A stretch of DNA of 64,000 bases, from contig MCFE01000134.1 of the NCBI GenBank assembly GCA_002104905.1, positions 94,014 to 158,013 on the forward strand, read 5' to 3'. The notes beneath the pieces were generated by a model. It had not been told where the DNA came from, searched no databases, and saw nothing but the letters and a program-made list of their open reading frames with translations. Numbering within the stretch: the stretch's first letter is position 1; every line of letters starts with the position of its first letter. The DNA comes from Basidiobolus meristosporus CBS 931.73. Lineage: Eukaryota > Basidiobolomycota > Basidiobolomycetes > Basidiobolales > Basidiobolaceae. The translations under genes were made by a program, and so were the position numbers. Shown here piece after piece: positions 1-10,312 of the stretch.

Positions 1-600
1 CAGGCCAAAGCATCCCAAAGTGAAGAAATGTTGAAGCAGAGATTGATATTACTATATCACCAGAAGCATTGACAGTTGTGAACTTGCATTGCTGAGAAGC
101 AATACTTGGAAGAAGTTTGAGCCACAATGGCTGGAATCACTTAAGATCATGAGTGAGTGTACAATTGCAACTTATGAACTGGTGGACAAACAAGGGGATC
201 TGGGAAGATTTAGCTCATAGAGACAGACTCAAGCTTGCAAGACTTGCTGACAACACTTCACCATCAAGATATTGGTATCACAAAGAAAGAGATTCAGGAG
301 AACCCTCTCAGCTGTAGAAGGGGAGGATGTTGTGATCTACCACTTGAATATTTAAGTAAGGTCAGTTTTTAGTAAAATGCCTAGTTTTATGGTTAGCCTG
401 TTGGTATATCAGTGTTGTATATCTCAATAGTAGTATTAGTCAGCAGATGAGTTAGCAGATCTTTCCCAGACAGAAATGAATATAGCAAGTAAGATCTAAT
501 TGGGTGATGATAATGTAATCAAATGAGTCATCAGCCACAGTCTGCATATGCAATCAAATAGTTAGCAATTGATCTAGCAAATATTTATTAGTAGTTGCTG
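1..600 (+). mobile_element. Decayed 3' end of an LTR retroelement (pol tail, purine tract, LTR start)
   Basis: The first 300 bases translate, in a broken frame, to a stretch resembling the C-terminal tail of Ty3-type polyproteins (RLKLARLADNTSPSRYWYHK), ending in a stop near 316. A 12-base purine run (316-327) follows, then TGTTGTGATC at 328, the layout expected of a polypurine tract abutting a 3' LTR. No LTR end and no second copy are visible, so the LTR extent is unknown. This is inference from position and composition, not from a recognised domain. Confidence 0.35.
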
Positions 601-619
601 AAATCTCAATGAAAATCAG

Positions 620-1350
620 TTCAAGTTTTGGTGAATATAATACTAGCAAACTCCCTATTCCTTTACAACTCTTATATCAAGACTTGTTGCATTTCCATGA
701 CTGTGGCAGGATCCAAATGGCTTTGTGCTATTGTTTATTCACTGGTTCCTGTATGTCTTGGTCTTTGGCTAGCATTGCAAGGTCTTGCACCTCACCTGCT
801 AGCATTTGCAATAAATCCTTGCTACACTCAAGTGCATCCTCTTAAGCCCTGCTCTTGAAGAAGTGTTGCAACCTTTTGCTTTGCCTGTTAATACTCAGAA
901 TTCCACTTCTGGCATGACCATAGTCTTGTAAGCCCTTTGGCATTGTTTCCTTATCTTTCAGTGCAATATTCACTCTGTATATGATGAAGGACATAGAGGC
1001 TGTGGTAGGTATCTAGCCATTCTCTGAAAGCTCATTTACCTCACTGTAGGATAGCTCCACTGGCTGTGCTCCCAACTACCATGGAATTACTTTTGTCTAG
1101 TTGGTAATTCTTCTTGGCTACAATGAGATTTAGCCTGTTCTGAGCTTAAGGCATTAATTGGGAAAAACTGCTGCTTTGCCTCATGCTTCCCTGTCTCTGG
1201 CTGGGGCAGACATTTCTCCTCTTATCTTTTCCTTTATCACTCTGAGGTTGTTCACTGCTACTTTGTCTGAGTACTCTTGTGTTGGCTCTACTTTCTTCTT
1301 GATTTATGCCGCACAAATGTATATGTTTCCACCTTGTTACTTACCAGCTC
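620..1350 (-). repeat. Inverted fragment of repeat family R, split by the LTR element at 1351
   Basis: The reverse complement of this stretch aligns along its length with about 10,550-11,240 and 14,100-14,800. For example, 740-870 is the complement of the part coding KDLLQRLADEEQDLAVL at about 11,095. The match stops at CAGCTC just before 1351, where the LTR retrotransposon begins. The uninterrupted copy at about 14,130 carries the same CAGCTC followed by unrelated sequence, so the insertion broke a pre-existing R copy. No intact ORF is present. Confidence 0.6.
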
Positions 1351-2421
1351 TGTAGTGGGGTGACAGTGACACCCACTGACAGATGTGCTCATTCCCTTAT
1401 TTTCTACTTCCCTATATCCCTACTACACTCATTTTAGTTTTATCCCATTTGTCTTACCCTATCAGTACTATCCCATAAGCCGGTTGACTATCACACCTGC
1501 TTACCTTATTGCATAAGTTACCCCTCACTTTATGTAAGATTACTAGTTACAAGTGCCTCTATATTAGGCAAGTACTAGCGCCAGTACCCGTGACACATGA
1601 TCAACCCGTGTCACCATCCCTACCATTTCCATACCATATAAGGTATCCCCATGTTACACAGGTTTCAGAATACTGATTCCTGATTGGTTGGATGTGCTGT
1701 GCCTCTTAGAACCTTCCGGCACCTACTTAGAACATTCTTAGGTCATTCTGATGTCATTAAGATTTCTATTGATATCCGGAACCTTCTGGAACACCATGAT
1801 TAGTAATCACTTAGCCAGTAAGAAAAGTATATAAGGGAGGCTATCCCTCAACAATAAATCATCATCCCTTTTATCAATATACCAACTTGTTGATTAGTGT
1901 GATCACTGCTACCTGCTGCTACCTGAACTTCCAACCCTAGACCACAGGACACTCCCAGGAAACCACGCTGACAGCCAACTGACCTTGGAGGCACTACTTG
2001 TGAGGAATACTCAGAGTAGGTATCTTTTATTATATTTGATTCTTTCCCAAGTTTGTTCTTGTACAGGCAAAGATACTTTTCTGTCTTTGTAGCTATTGAC
2101 CAAAGCTGCATTCTTATCAAGTCCCTGCTGGTGGAGTTTACAGTTGTTTTGACTTTGGAAGCTTTAGTACATTGTCATCTCAAAGGACGCTGAACCCAGC
2201 ACATACTTTTGTTAAGACGCCAACTAAGTTGGGGATTGTAGCTCAATAGTTTTCCCTTGACAAGCTTGTGGCTTTATTCCCCTTCACATTAGATTAGAGA
2301 CAGAACCCAAGTATTCCTAGCAAGCTTTTGCCAGAGGTTATTGCACCCAGTGAACACCCCACACACAAAACACTTGAGAAGTGTTGGACGTATCTCTCCC
2401 CTGGACTTATACACCACCACA
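1351..2421 (+). repeat. 5' LTR, family L1
   Basis: This LTR is about 1071 bp, starting TGTAGTGGGG and ending ACCACCACA. Both ends are fixed by comparison with the inverted copy at 6297-7363. A TATA-like GTATATAAGG lies at 1827-1836. The two LTRs differ mostly by C/T and G/A changes, several at CpG. A 90-aa antisense ORF (1848-2120) is open in both copies. Confidence 0.8.
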
Positions 2422-2425
2422 TATT

Positions 2426-2443
2426 TGGCACCCAACGTGGGGG
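2426..2443 (+). promoter_or_regulatory. Primer-binding site, tRNA-Lys type
   Basis: Four bases after the LTR end the sequence reads TGGCACCCAACGTGGGGG. This fits the complement of the 3' end of lysine tRNA (the Lys1,2 type used by many retroelements), with an A where a CpG-containing G is expected. That single change is what cytosine deamination would produce. Confidence 0.65.
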
Positions 2444-2561
2444 GTTCATACAAGCTCCCTAGGACCCAACAAGATTTACCTGAAGATTTGAGCTGTTATC
2501 CACCTATTGAAAAGAGACTACTGATATTACAAAGATTACAACACCAACCTACCTGCCCAAC

Positions 2562-3824
2562 ATGAACTCTATGCCATTACCACTCTCACATGGAGCCCCA
2601 CAGTTTGATGGAAAGAATGTGGAAAGCTTCATATTCAAATGGGAGAAGCTCTGCAAGATGTGCAGTCTATCTGAACAAGAAATGGCTGAAGACTTCCCCT
2701 ACTACTGCACCAATGATATTACCACTAAGCTTCTCAGACAAGGAGACATTCTCACTGACTGGGCCTTAATGAAGACCTACCTACAGACCGAGTATGGTAG
2801 ACCCCAGATATACTATGGAATTGAAGATCTCAGGCACTTTGGAAGAACTGGACTTTCCAAGCTACCACTTGAAGAGTTCATTCAACAGTATGAAGATATG
2901 GCCAAGCCACTCCTAGAGTCCCAGGCTATAACTGAGTTTACCATGACACTTTACCTTGCACAAGGGCTTCCCCAGGACTTGGCAAGGAAAGTTGACTTAC
3001 ATGCTGCCAAGGATGACAAGTCTGGCATTCCTTGCTTTGCAGAGATGAAACGTGTTCTCCTAGAAGCAAAGCAAACTTCTACCTTTATGAGACTCCTGAC
3101 ATCTAATCTGCCAGACCAGTCAACCAAGGAGCCAAGGAGTGCTGCTTCTGACAATCAGACCTACACTACCGACAGAATTGACCAACTTGCTGAACAGTTA
3201 CAAAAGCTAGCCTTCAAGATTAATGGCTCAGCTGAGGTTCCTACTGAAGGACAAAGACCTTTGCCCAGGCACTGCATCTGGTGTGACTCTACTCAGCATG
3301 CCAGACAAGAATGCTCAGAGCTTAGTCAGCTACTCAGAGAAGGAGCAGTACAGTTTGATGCTGATGGAATGCTTGCTGACAAGGAAGGAAGAAGGATTCC
3401 CACTAATTTCCGAAGAGGAGGGATGAGAGCCTTTTTCCAGAAATCTGACTCAGCAACCAGAAAGATTACTGTTGATGCCCCTATTGGGACTCATAAAGTG
3501 AATCCAAGCAGCTCTGACAACAGACAATATGAAGTTGATGCCTTTGCTACCAAAAGACACCTCCCTGAAGAACCTGCCAAACCCATCCTTAGAAGACCAC
3601 AATTTGAAGAACCTGAAGTTGTTATTGACAAGAGGCCTAGTATGCTGCCCACCCAAGATCCATTGCCTCACTTTCAGATGACCTCAAAGATAGCAAGCTA
3701 CTCAAGCCCTCAACTGATTACTGAGAAGCTGCTGAAGCAGAACCTCACTTTGTCGGTTGGAGAAATCATGAGTGTATCCCCATCTGTTAGGAAGACCTTT
3801 GATGAGCAGCTTAGAACAAGATGA
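2562..3824 (+). CDS. gag: Gag-like capsid/nucleocapsid protein of the LTR retrotransposon
   Basis: This 420-aa structural protein of the retroelement would package its RNA. The N-terminal 200 residues are helical and have the spacing of Ty3-type gag capsids. A zinc knuckle C-x2-C-x4-H-x4-C is formed by C238, C241, H246 and C251, inside CIWCDSTQHARQEC. The ATG at 2562 follows the primer site by about 120 bp. The ORF ends at a TGA (3822-3824), after which the same frame stays open for six codons to the ATG of the protease. Either one read-through codon joins gag to pol, or a single mutation cut a gag-pol fusion. The ORF has no other damage, so the copy is not very old. Confidence 0.8.
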   Translation: MNSMPLPLSHGAPQFDGKNVESFIFKWEKLCKMCSLSEQEMAEDFPYYCTNDITTKLLRQGDILTDWALMKTYLQTEYGRPQIYYGIEDLRHFGRTGLSKLPLEEFIQQYEDMAKPLLESQAITEFTMTLYLAQGLPQDLARKVDLHAAKDDKSGIPCFAEMKRVLLEAKQTSTFMRLLTSNLPDQSTKEPRSAASDNQTYTTDRIDQLAEQLQKLAFKINGSAEVPTEGQRPLPRHCIWCDSTQHARQECSELSQLLREGAVQFDADGMLADKEGRRIPTNFRRGGMRAFFQKSDSATRKITVDAPIGTHKVNPSSSDNRQYEVDAFATKRHLPEEPAKPILRRPQFEEPEVVIDKRPSMLPTQDPLPHFQMTSKIASYSSPQLITEKLLKQNLTLSVGEIMSVSPSVRKTFDEQLRTR

Positions 3825-3839
3825 CAAGCTGTTGAACAT

Positions 3840-4607
3840 ATGGACACCCATATAATTCACACAAACCATGAAGACCACCAAAAAGATGACAACATTACTG
3901 AGTATAAGACCTTTTACTCAGTTGCAACTGCTGTGGTGAAAGGATATATATATGATGACCCTGTTGACTGCCATATTGACAGTGGCTCAGAGATTTGTGT
4001 TATGCCGCTAGACTTCTGGAAGACACTTAGAAGCAAGGAGCTACTGCCTGTCGATAGAGATATTGGATGGAACATGACTGATGCAAACTCAGGATCTAGT
4101 CCACTCTACAGTGTAGTGCACAAGTTCCCTATTGAGGTACAAGGGATCAAGGTCTGGCTTCCCCTCTTCATCTGCCAGAAGGCAAACTTTGACCTTCTGC
4201 TAGGTAGACCATGGGAAACCAGTACTAAGGCTACAACTACCAACTATTCCGATGGGTCAGTATGGTACACCATACAAGGATCCAATCCAGGACTACAATC
4301 AACCTTCTGTGGTGTAACACCCAACAATAAGAGGACACATACTGCTTGCCAGAAGACACATCTTGTTATGGAAGAAGATGAAGAGCCTGACAATATACAC
4401 CCCAACATTTGGAGCTGCTCATTAGGTATACAGGAGCAAACAGCTATGGTTCAAACAAAATACAAGATAGTAGAACAGAAGATTAGACCATCACTTACCC
4501 CACTGACTGATGGATCTCGACCTGCTGATTACATTAGACCACCAGAAGAAGCATCAGATGATATACGACTTCCTTTATCACTGCCAGGTCTTTCATTGCT
4601 ACTTTAG
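3840..4607 (+). pseudogene. pol: Retropepsin-like aspartic protease, start of a truncated pol
   Basis: The translated 255 aa include a retroviral-type protease with active site DSGSE at about residue 47 and the flap-side LLLGRPW motif at about residue 120. It would mature the gag-pol polyprotein. The ORF shares gag's frame. Its last 12 or so codons (from about 4567) are not pol at all but read through an inverted fragment of repeat R, so the reading frame is chimeric. Reverse transcriptase and integrase, which should follow, are absent. I treat it as a 3'-truncated, non-functional pol. Confidence 0.75.
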
Positions 4608-4905
4608 GCTTGTTAGTTTGTACTGTGCCAGGGTGCAATCTGTAGTTTCTAGAATGATTTGGCATGATATTAAAGCTATCAGTAGGCAGGATTGCTCTTG
4701 GACAATTGTGCACCATTTGGGACAATCTTGCACACTATGACACAATCTGACATAATGAGGTTGACATAGATGATTGCACCAACTTGTGATGTTTGCATTA
4801 CCTGTGCAATTGGATACTACTGTTATGGTAGGTAAAATCCGGTATTTGGATTTGTTGCTTTAATGTAAATGGAAATAAATGCCTATCACACTACATACTA
4901 CACTG
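4568..4905 (+). repeat. Short dispersed repeat S, copy 1
   Basis: From about 4600 to 4890 the sequence is the reverse complement of 15,287-15,622. It shares the segments around ACAATCTTGCACAC (4723-4736), ATGAGGTTGACATAG (4755) and GGAAATAAATGC (4871). It has no ORF. Size (about 300 bp) and dispersal suggest a non-autonomous element. The first 35 bp or so are instead an inverted scrap of repeat R. Confidence 0.6.
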
Positions 4906-6119
4906 ATACTTTCCATTTTGGCTACTATCACTCCAATTGGATGGCATCTCAGTGGTTAATTGGTCCAAAAGTATCCTGAAGCTGTCAGCCCCCAATGGGC
5001 TCTTTGACTAATACACAAGCTACCTGATTTGCCATCAAATATCCCATTTTGCCCATTGAACAGGAAAATCCTAGATGCTAGTGATTGGAGAAGGTTTCAT
5101 AGCTACCACACAACTAATCAAGTAGGTACAAAACAGATCAAATGGCTGCACTGGTGTAACAGATGATGTGTATATATGCAGGGTGTTCATTTTTTGGAGT
5201 TCTGTCTCAAATGTGAGACAACCTTGATATTGCCTATATGAAAAATTTAGTGATCACTGATTTGCAATGGGTTAATTTGGGTTGCATAAAAGCAATGAGT
5301 TGTTTGGATCATGAAAATAATAGCAATTTATTGCAGTTTCATCACCTTCTCCTAAGTTTTTTTCTCACAAGGATTACTACTGAAGCATTTGGTAGTGAAT
5401 CACTTTACACACCTAAACTACTTCATTGTTGATTATCCTCTTGGCTACATGTGTATTTATAGTTGGTAATTTTGCCTCCTAGTTGATGAGAGCAATATTG
5501 CAGCTTGGCCATACTTAATTGCGCTGGGTGATGCTACTGAGCTGGCCTGCAGTGCTACATGCTGACACATTCTTTTACTTTCAAAGGTGCTAGTGGTGGA
5601 AGCACTTCAATTGGGTCATCATCAGTCAGTTCACCAGAAGAAATTTGCTGGTGGCCTGGTGTAATGGCACATGCAGGTACAACTTGATGTGCTGGCATGA
5701 TCCTTGGCTAAGCTTGATGCAATGCTGCTTGTTGACGCAACTTGGCCTGCTCCAAGGGACTTGTGACTAAGTGAGCAGTTTGGCAAGTTCTGGTGGTTTT
5801 GCTCTGAAGCACACGTGTTGACTCAACACTTATTGACTCAGTGTGGGGTGCTCTTGTGAGGGGTGTTGGCGTAGTTAGATGGGTGGCAGATTCAGATTGA
5901 TGAGAATCACTGGCCAGCAGGATTTGCTGGTAGAGTACTTGTTTAATGAGAATCCATCAAGTGCCAAAGCAAAGGCATGGTCATACATACCTTCAAAGTA
6001 GCACTTGCTTCATAGCTGTTTGTAATGTTTGCCATCAAATATGTCAGATATGTTTGCGCTTGATTGATACTGAGTGCAGTACTGTATAGCTTTGCAATTT
6101 TTGTTGGACTGCATCAGCT
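4906..6119. other. CpG-poor gene-free stretch
   Basis: This is about 1.2 kb of CpG-poor sequence between repeat S and repeat R. It has no ORF with recognisable content and no tRNA. It is probably decayed transposon DNA; I see no second copy in the window. Confidence 0.4.
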
Positions 6120-6296
6120 TCCTCAGAAAGGGTATGACTGGAATATATATGGACTGTGAACAATGTTTTTCCTCAATTGTGGTGGATTCCTACAATTTGG
6201 ACATGTTGCAATGGTAGCATTTTTAGATCTGAATGCCATGCAACTGCTAACACAAGCTGGAATCAGGACAGTCTCTGGATCATATGTTGCCAGCAG

Positions 6297-7363
6297 TGTG
6301 GTGGTGTATAGGTCCAAGGGAGAGATACATCCACCACTTCTCAAGTGTTTTGTGTGTGGGGTGTTTACTGGGTGCAATAACCTCTGGCAAAAGCTTGCTA
6401 GGAATACTTGGGTTCTGTCTCTAATCTAATGTGAAGGGGAATAAAGCCACAAGCTTGTCAAGGGAAAACTATTGAGCTACAATCCCCAACTTAGTTGGTG
6501 TCTTAACAAAAGTATGTGCTGGGCTCAGCCTCCTTTGAGATGACAATGTACCAAAGCTTCCAAAGTCAAAACTGTAAACTCCACCAGCAGGGACTTGATA
6601 AGAATGCAGCTGTGGTCAATAGTTACAAAGACAGAAAAGTATCTTTGCCTGTACAAGAACAAACTTGGGAAAGAATCAAATATAATAAAAGATACCTACT
6701 CTGAGTATTCCTCACAAGTAGTGCCTCCAAGGTCAGTTGGCTGTCAGCGCGGTTTCCTGGGAGTGTCCTGTGGTCTGGGGCTGGAAGTTCAGGTAGCAGC
6801 CGGTAGCAGTGATCACACTAATCAACAAGTTGGGATATTGATAAAAGGGATGATAATTTATTGTTGAGGGATAGCCTCCCTTTTATACTTTTCTACTAGC
6901 TAAGTGATTATCAATCATGGTGTTCCAGAAGGTTCCAGATATCAATAAAAATCTTAATGACATCATGATGACCTAAGAATGCTCTAAGTATGTGCCTGAA
7001 GGTTTTAAGAGGCACAGCACATCCAAACAATCAGGAATCAGTATTCTGGAACCTGTGTAACATAGGGATACCATATATGGTATGAAAATGGTAGGGAAGG
7101 TGACACAGGTTGACCATGTGTCATGGGTACTGGCGCAGGTACTTGCCTAATATAGAAGTACTTATAGCTAGTAATCTTACATAAAGTGAGGGGTAACTTA
7201 TGCAATAAGGTAAGCAGGTGTGATAGCCAACCAGCTTATGGGATAGTACTGATCAGGTAAGACAAATGGAATAAAACTAAAATAAGTGTAGTAGAGATAA
7301 AGGGAAGTAGAAAATATGGGAATGAGTACATCTGTCAGTGGGTGTCACTGTCACCCCACTACA
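6297..7363 (-). mobile_element. Solo LTR of family L1, inverted, with 4-bp target duplication GCAG
   Basis: This is the reverse complement of the LTR at 1351-2421, starting TGTGGTGGTGTATA and ending CCCCACTACA. GCAG flanks both sides (6293-6296 and 7364-7367). Removing the LTR and one GCAG gives GTTGCCAGCAGCATGATGG, which aligns base for base in length with GTTGCCAGCTGTATTAAGG of uninterrupted copy B (about 12,051). This is an LTR-LTR recombination footprint. No internal sequence is left. Confidence 0.85.
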
Positions 7364-9216
7364 GCAGCATGATGGTTGTCCACTTGTACCATGTACATGG
7401 TAAGTTGCATCCTGGTATGATTTTGGCAAGAGGTAGTAGTGAATCCTCAAAGCCCCCATTACCAATATTAGTAGAAATGTGCCACTTTTCTAGCCACAAC
7501 ATTACATCATTCACCAGTTGATGGATTACTGGGCTCATTTGGCTCCATAAAGTATCCTTGGTATTTGTTTCAACAGGTGTTGTCTCATTGCATACAGGGA
7601 TTTGACTGGGCTCATACATGGTACTGTTGTTAGGAGAGATAGGCTCAAAATTTATCAGTGAACCTTCTTTGTCAGAGCTATCACTCTGTGTGCCATATTC
7701 AGAAGGCTGAGGTGAGCCTAAAGGCATCACAAACTCACCTGACTCAGTTTGGGCAAGGTGACAAAGACAGCCAGGTGCCAATATAGAAGTATCAACTGGC
7801 CAGCAAGATAATGTTGGTACAGTAGTGACCAATGTATGGTTAAATATGACTTGGGTGGCAAAACACTAGCCATGATCCTTGTAATACTTCCTATGCTGTC
7901 TGCATGCTTCATGACTGAGAGGCTTGCCACAATAGCCACATAGTCTTTTTTCTCTTCTCTTACAGTGTTAAGTCAAAGTAGTCTTGTCCATGGGGCAAAG
8001 AGCTTGACCTTCCACAATGTAACACTGTTATATCACTTTTTGGTCAATGCTCATGTGAACGTAAGACAGCCTTGTATTTGAGACATTGCACCTACATGAA
8101 TGTAAGATTCAATGATGACCAACCATAGTAAGCATTATAAATAAAGTTGCGGCACTACATACACATGTATATGTAACACTACTTCCCCTTTGGTTTGACT
8201 CACTTCCATATATATGCCACAAAAAAACAAAGCAAAGTTGTCTGGTTCTCAACCAAACCCCCTGCTGATGGCAACAGAAGAATGGTTTGACAACAGCTTG
8301 CTTTGACATTCAGTGCAACAAGCAGGGCTACATCCAAAAAAGGCCCTGTGGACAGTGTGCCCATTGAAGGTAATAATGCAGACTCCTGAGGCTCTCAGTC
8401 AAGTAGGTGATTGAGAACCACTGCAGAGCCACAAGCTGACTGTTATACCCAGGCAGATGAGAATGCAGCAAACACAGTACCCTCAGTTGAAGATCAGCAA
8501 GTGGCCATGATAACATCACCACCACCCATATTATCAAGTATGTTGTCAGCTCATACCAGAGCACTAATGAAGCAATTAGGTGCAGTGGCTGATAGCATAG
8601 ATGCAATGGCCCAGAGAAATCAGGATGTAGTCCAGAAGCAGGATGAGCAGATAATATGTGTAGAGCAATCAATATCCCAGGTAGAGAAAGCAGTACCTTT
8701 GCTGTAAAGAAGGAGCTCAAGAAGCTTAATGTTGCAGCCAAGAATTGAGCCATTTCCCGATGTAATAGCAGAGGAACACCGTACAGTTTTTGAAGCACAA
8801 CATCAATGCCCAAAGATAAAGCCCACAGAAAAACCTATCATTGTGTGGGAGGGAGACAATGTGGTGTTTATACCAAAGCCTAAAAATCAAAAGACATTGA
8901 ATATCCATGAATCTGTTGAGTGCTATAATGAAGAGTGGGCCAATATACAAGGGGCCATCAGAAGTCTAGCACGCCATCACCTTAAGGCTGGCATACCATA
9001 AGATCATCAGGAACTCAAGGCCAAGCAGAATGTACTTGACTTGTTCCATGAGCATTATCCTGGATTCAAATGGGCAAACAGACTTGAGGCCAGTATTGCT
9101 ATGCTAAGAAAGTATCTTACAAATAGCAGAAACTATCAAGGGCAGAAGAACAAGAGTGCCATGGCTAAAAACCAGCAGCTTCCTCAAGAGCCTGTTACAA
9201 GCAGGGCCAGAAGCTC

Positions 9217-10312
9217 TGTTGTGTTGTATTATGATTAGATTGGGGCTTGTTCTACAATGTAGAGGCTAATCAACAATATACAACAACTTCCAGTATGCTA
9301 ATACTGAAATAGTCTATTGGGAGTTTGATATACCAATAGAAGATATAACTTTCACTAATTTCCTCAATCTTAGGCTCAAAATATACTCTAGACAGTGTTT
9401 ATCACTTCTACAGCAGTGTTCTGACCTTCTGTCAACTAATGGGCTTATTTAATATTATAATAACTTTTCCTTATTTGAAAGTCACTTTCCTTTTTGAGAA
9501 AATATTTTGTAATATTGAAATTCAGAACTCCCCTTTAACCTAAAGGGGGGTGTTGTAGAAGTCTCTAAAGGGGGCTTTAGACCTAAAGGGGTGTCTAAAG
9601 GGGTGTCTTTAGAGTAAAGGGGTTTCTTAGAGGGGACTTTTCCAACAGAAAAGTGGTAGCTTCTTGTAGAACTTAGATTGGATTCTTGTGAGCTTTGCAG
9701 TCTCTTTACTGATGTAGTACCAAACAAAGTCAGAATACTCAACAGTGCAAGTGATGCAAGGGAGGTCTTATAATCTTTAAGCTTGTAATTGTAGTGTGGA
9801 GATTCTGGAAAGAGAGGCTCTCCCTTTATTTTTCAGCTGGGGAAGTCATATATAAGAAAATTTTGAAGGATAAAGGTTTTTGGGCTATTGCCCAAGCAAT
9901 ACATGCAACACAATGCTAAAATCTTGCAGTGGCGCAGATCAAACATAGGAACAGCACCTGTGAAGATTTCACGTGATTTGATTGGCTAGTTCCAAAGTTA
10001 CACACAATCAAAGTTACCATAGTAATCCTAGCAATAAGGCATAGTATATATAATAATTGGACTCTTTTGGTCATAACTCCTTAAGTACTGCTTCAATTGA
10101 GCTGTAATTTAAAACATGTGTTGGCTACTACGTGTTCTGTATGACATAATATTCTTGGGTGGATTGCTTGTCAGGGTCAGGAGCATTTGTTCTTCAAAGT
10201 TGGAAATTCTTGATCTTTCACTTGGGTGTTACAACAGCAAAAGCAAAATAAAGAAATGAGTGCAATATTGGTTTAGAGATATTGTTGTAATGGAATACTT
10301 TCCATTACTACA
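9217..10312. mobile_element. LTR-like insertion L2 (1096 bp) with 4-bp target duplication GCTC
   Basis: It starts TGTTGTGTTG and ends TTACTACA. GCTC flanks both sides (9213-9216 and 10,313-10,316). Joining the flanks with one GCTC gives AGAAGCTCCAGACCAGTG, which aligns with GATAGCTCCAAACAAGTGG of copy B at about 13,882. That confirms the boundaries. On the minus strand a TATA-like TTATATATGA lies near 9855, so the LTR probably reads on the minus strand. It is a solo LTR or a small non-autonomous LTR element. It contains short CTAAAGGGG-type repeats at 9535-9625 and no gene. Confidence 0.75.
9535..9640. repeat. Degenerate short tandem repeats (TAAAGGGG)
   Basis: Within L2 the octamer-like unit TAAAGGGG/CTAAAGGGG occurs at least five times in about 100 bp (9539, 9566, 9583, 9595 and 9615), spaced 12-27 bp apart. 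It may be a protein-binding array or replication slippage; no function can be assigned. Confidence 0.6.

Larger units (their letters stand above)
1351..4567 (+). mobile_element. Truncated LTR retrotransposon (5' LTR, primer site, gag, protease)
   Basis: The order is LTR (1351-2421), a lysine-type primer-binding site (2426-2443), a gag ORF with a CCHC knuckle, then a retropepsin. Reverse transcriptase, RNase H, integrase and the 3' LTR are missing: near 4567 the sequence switches abruptly into an inverted piece of repeat R. The element is therefore a 3'-deleted Ty3-like copy. Gag and protease lie in the same frame, separated by one TGA. Another LTR of the same family lies inverted at 6297-7363. 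Confidence 0.8.
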
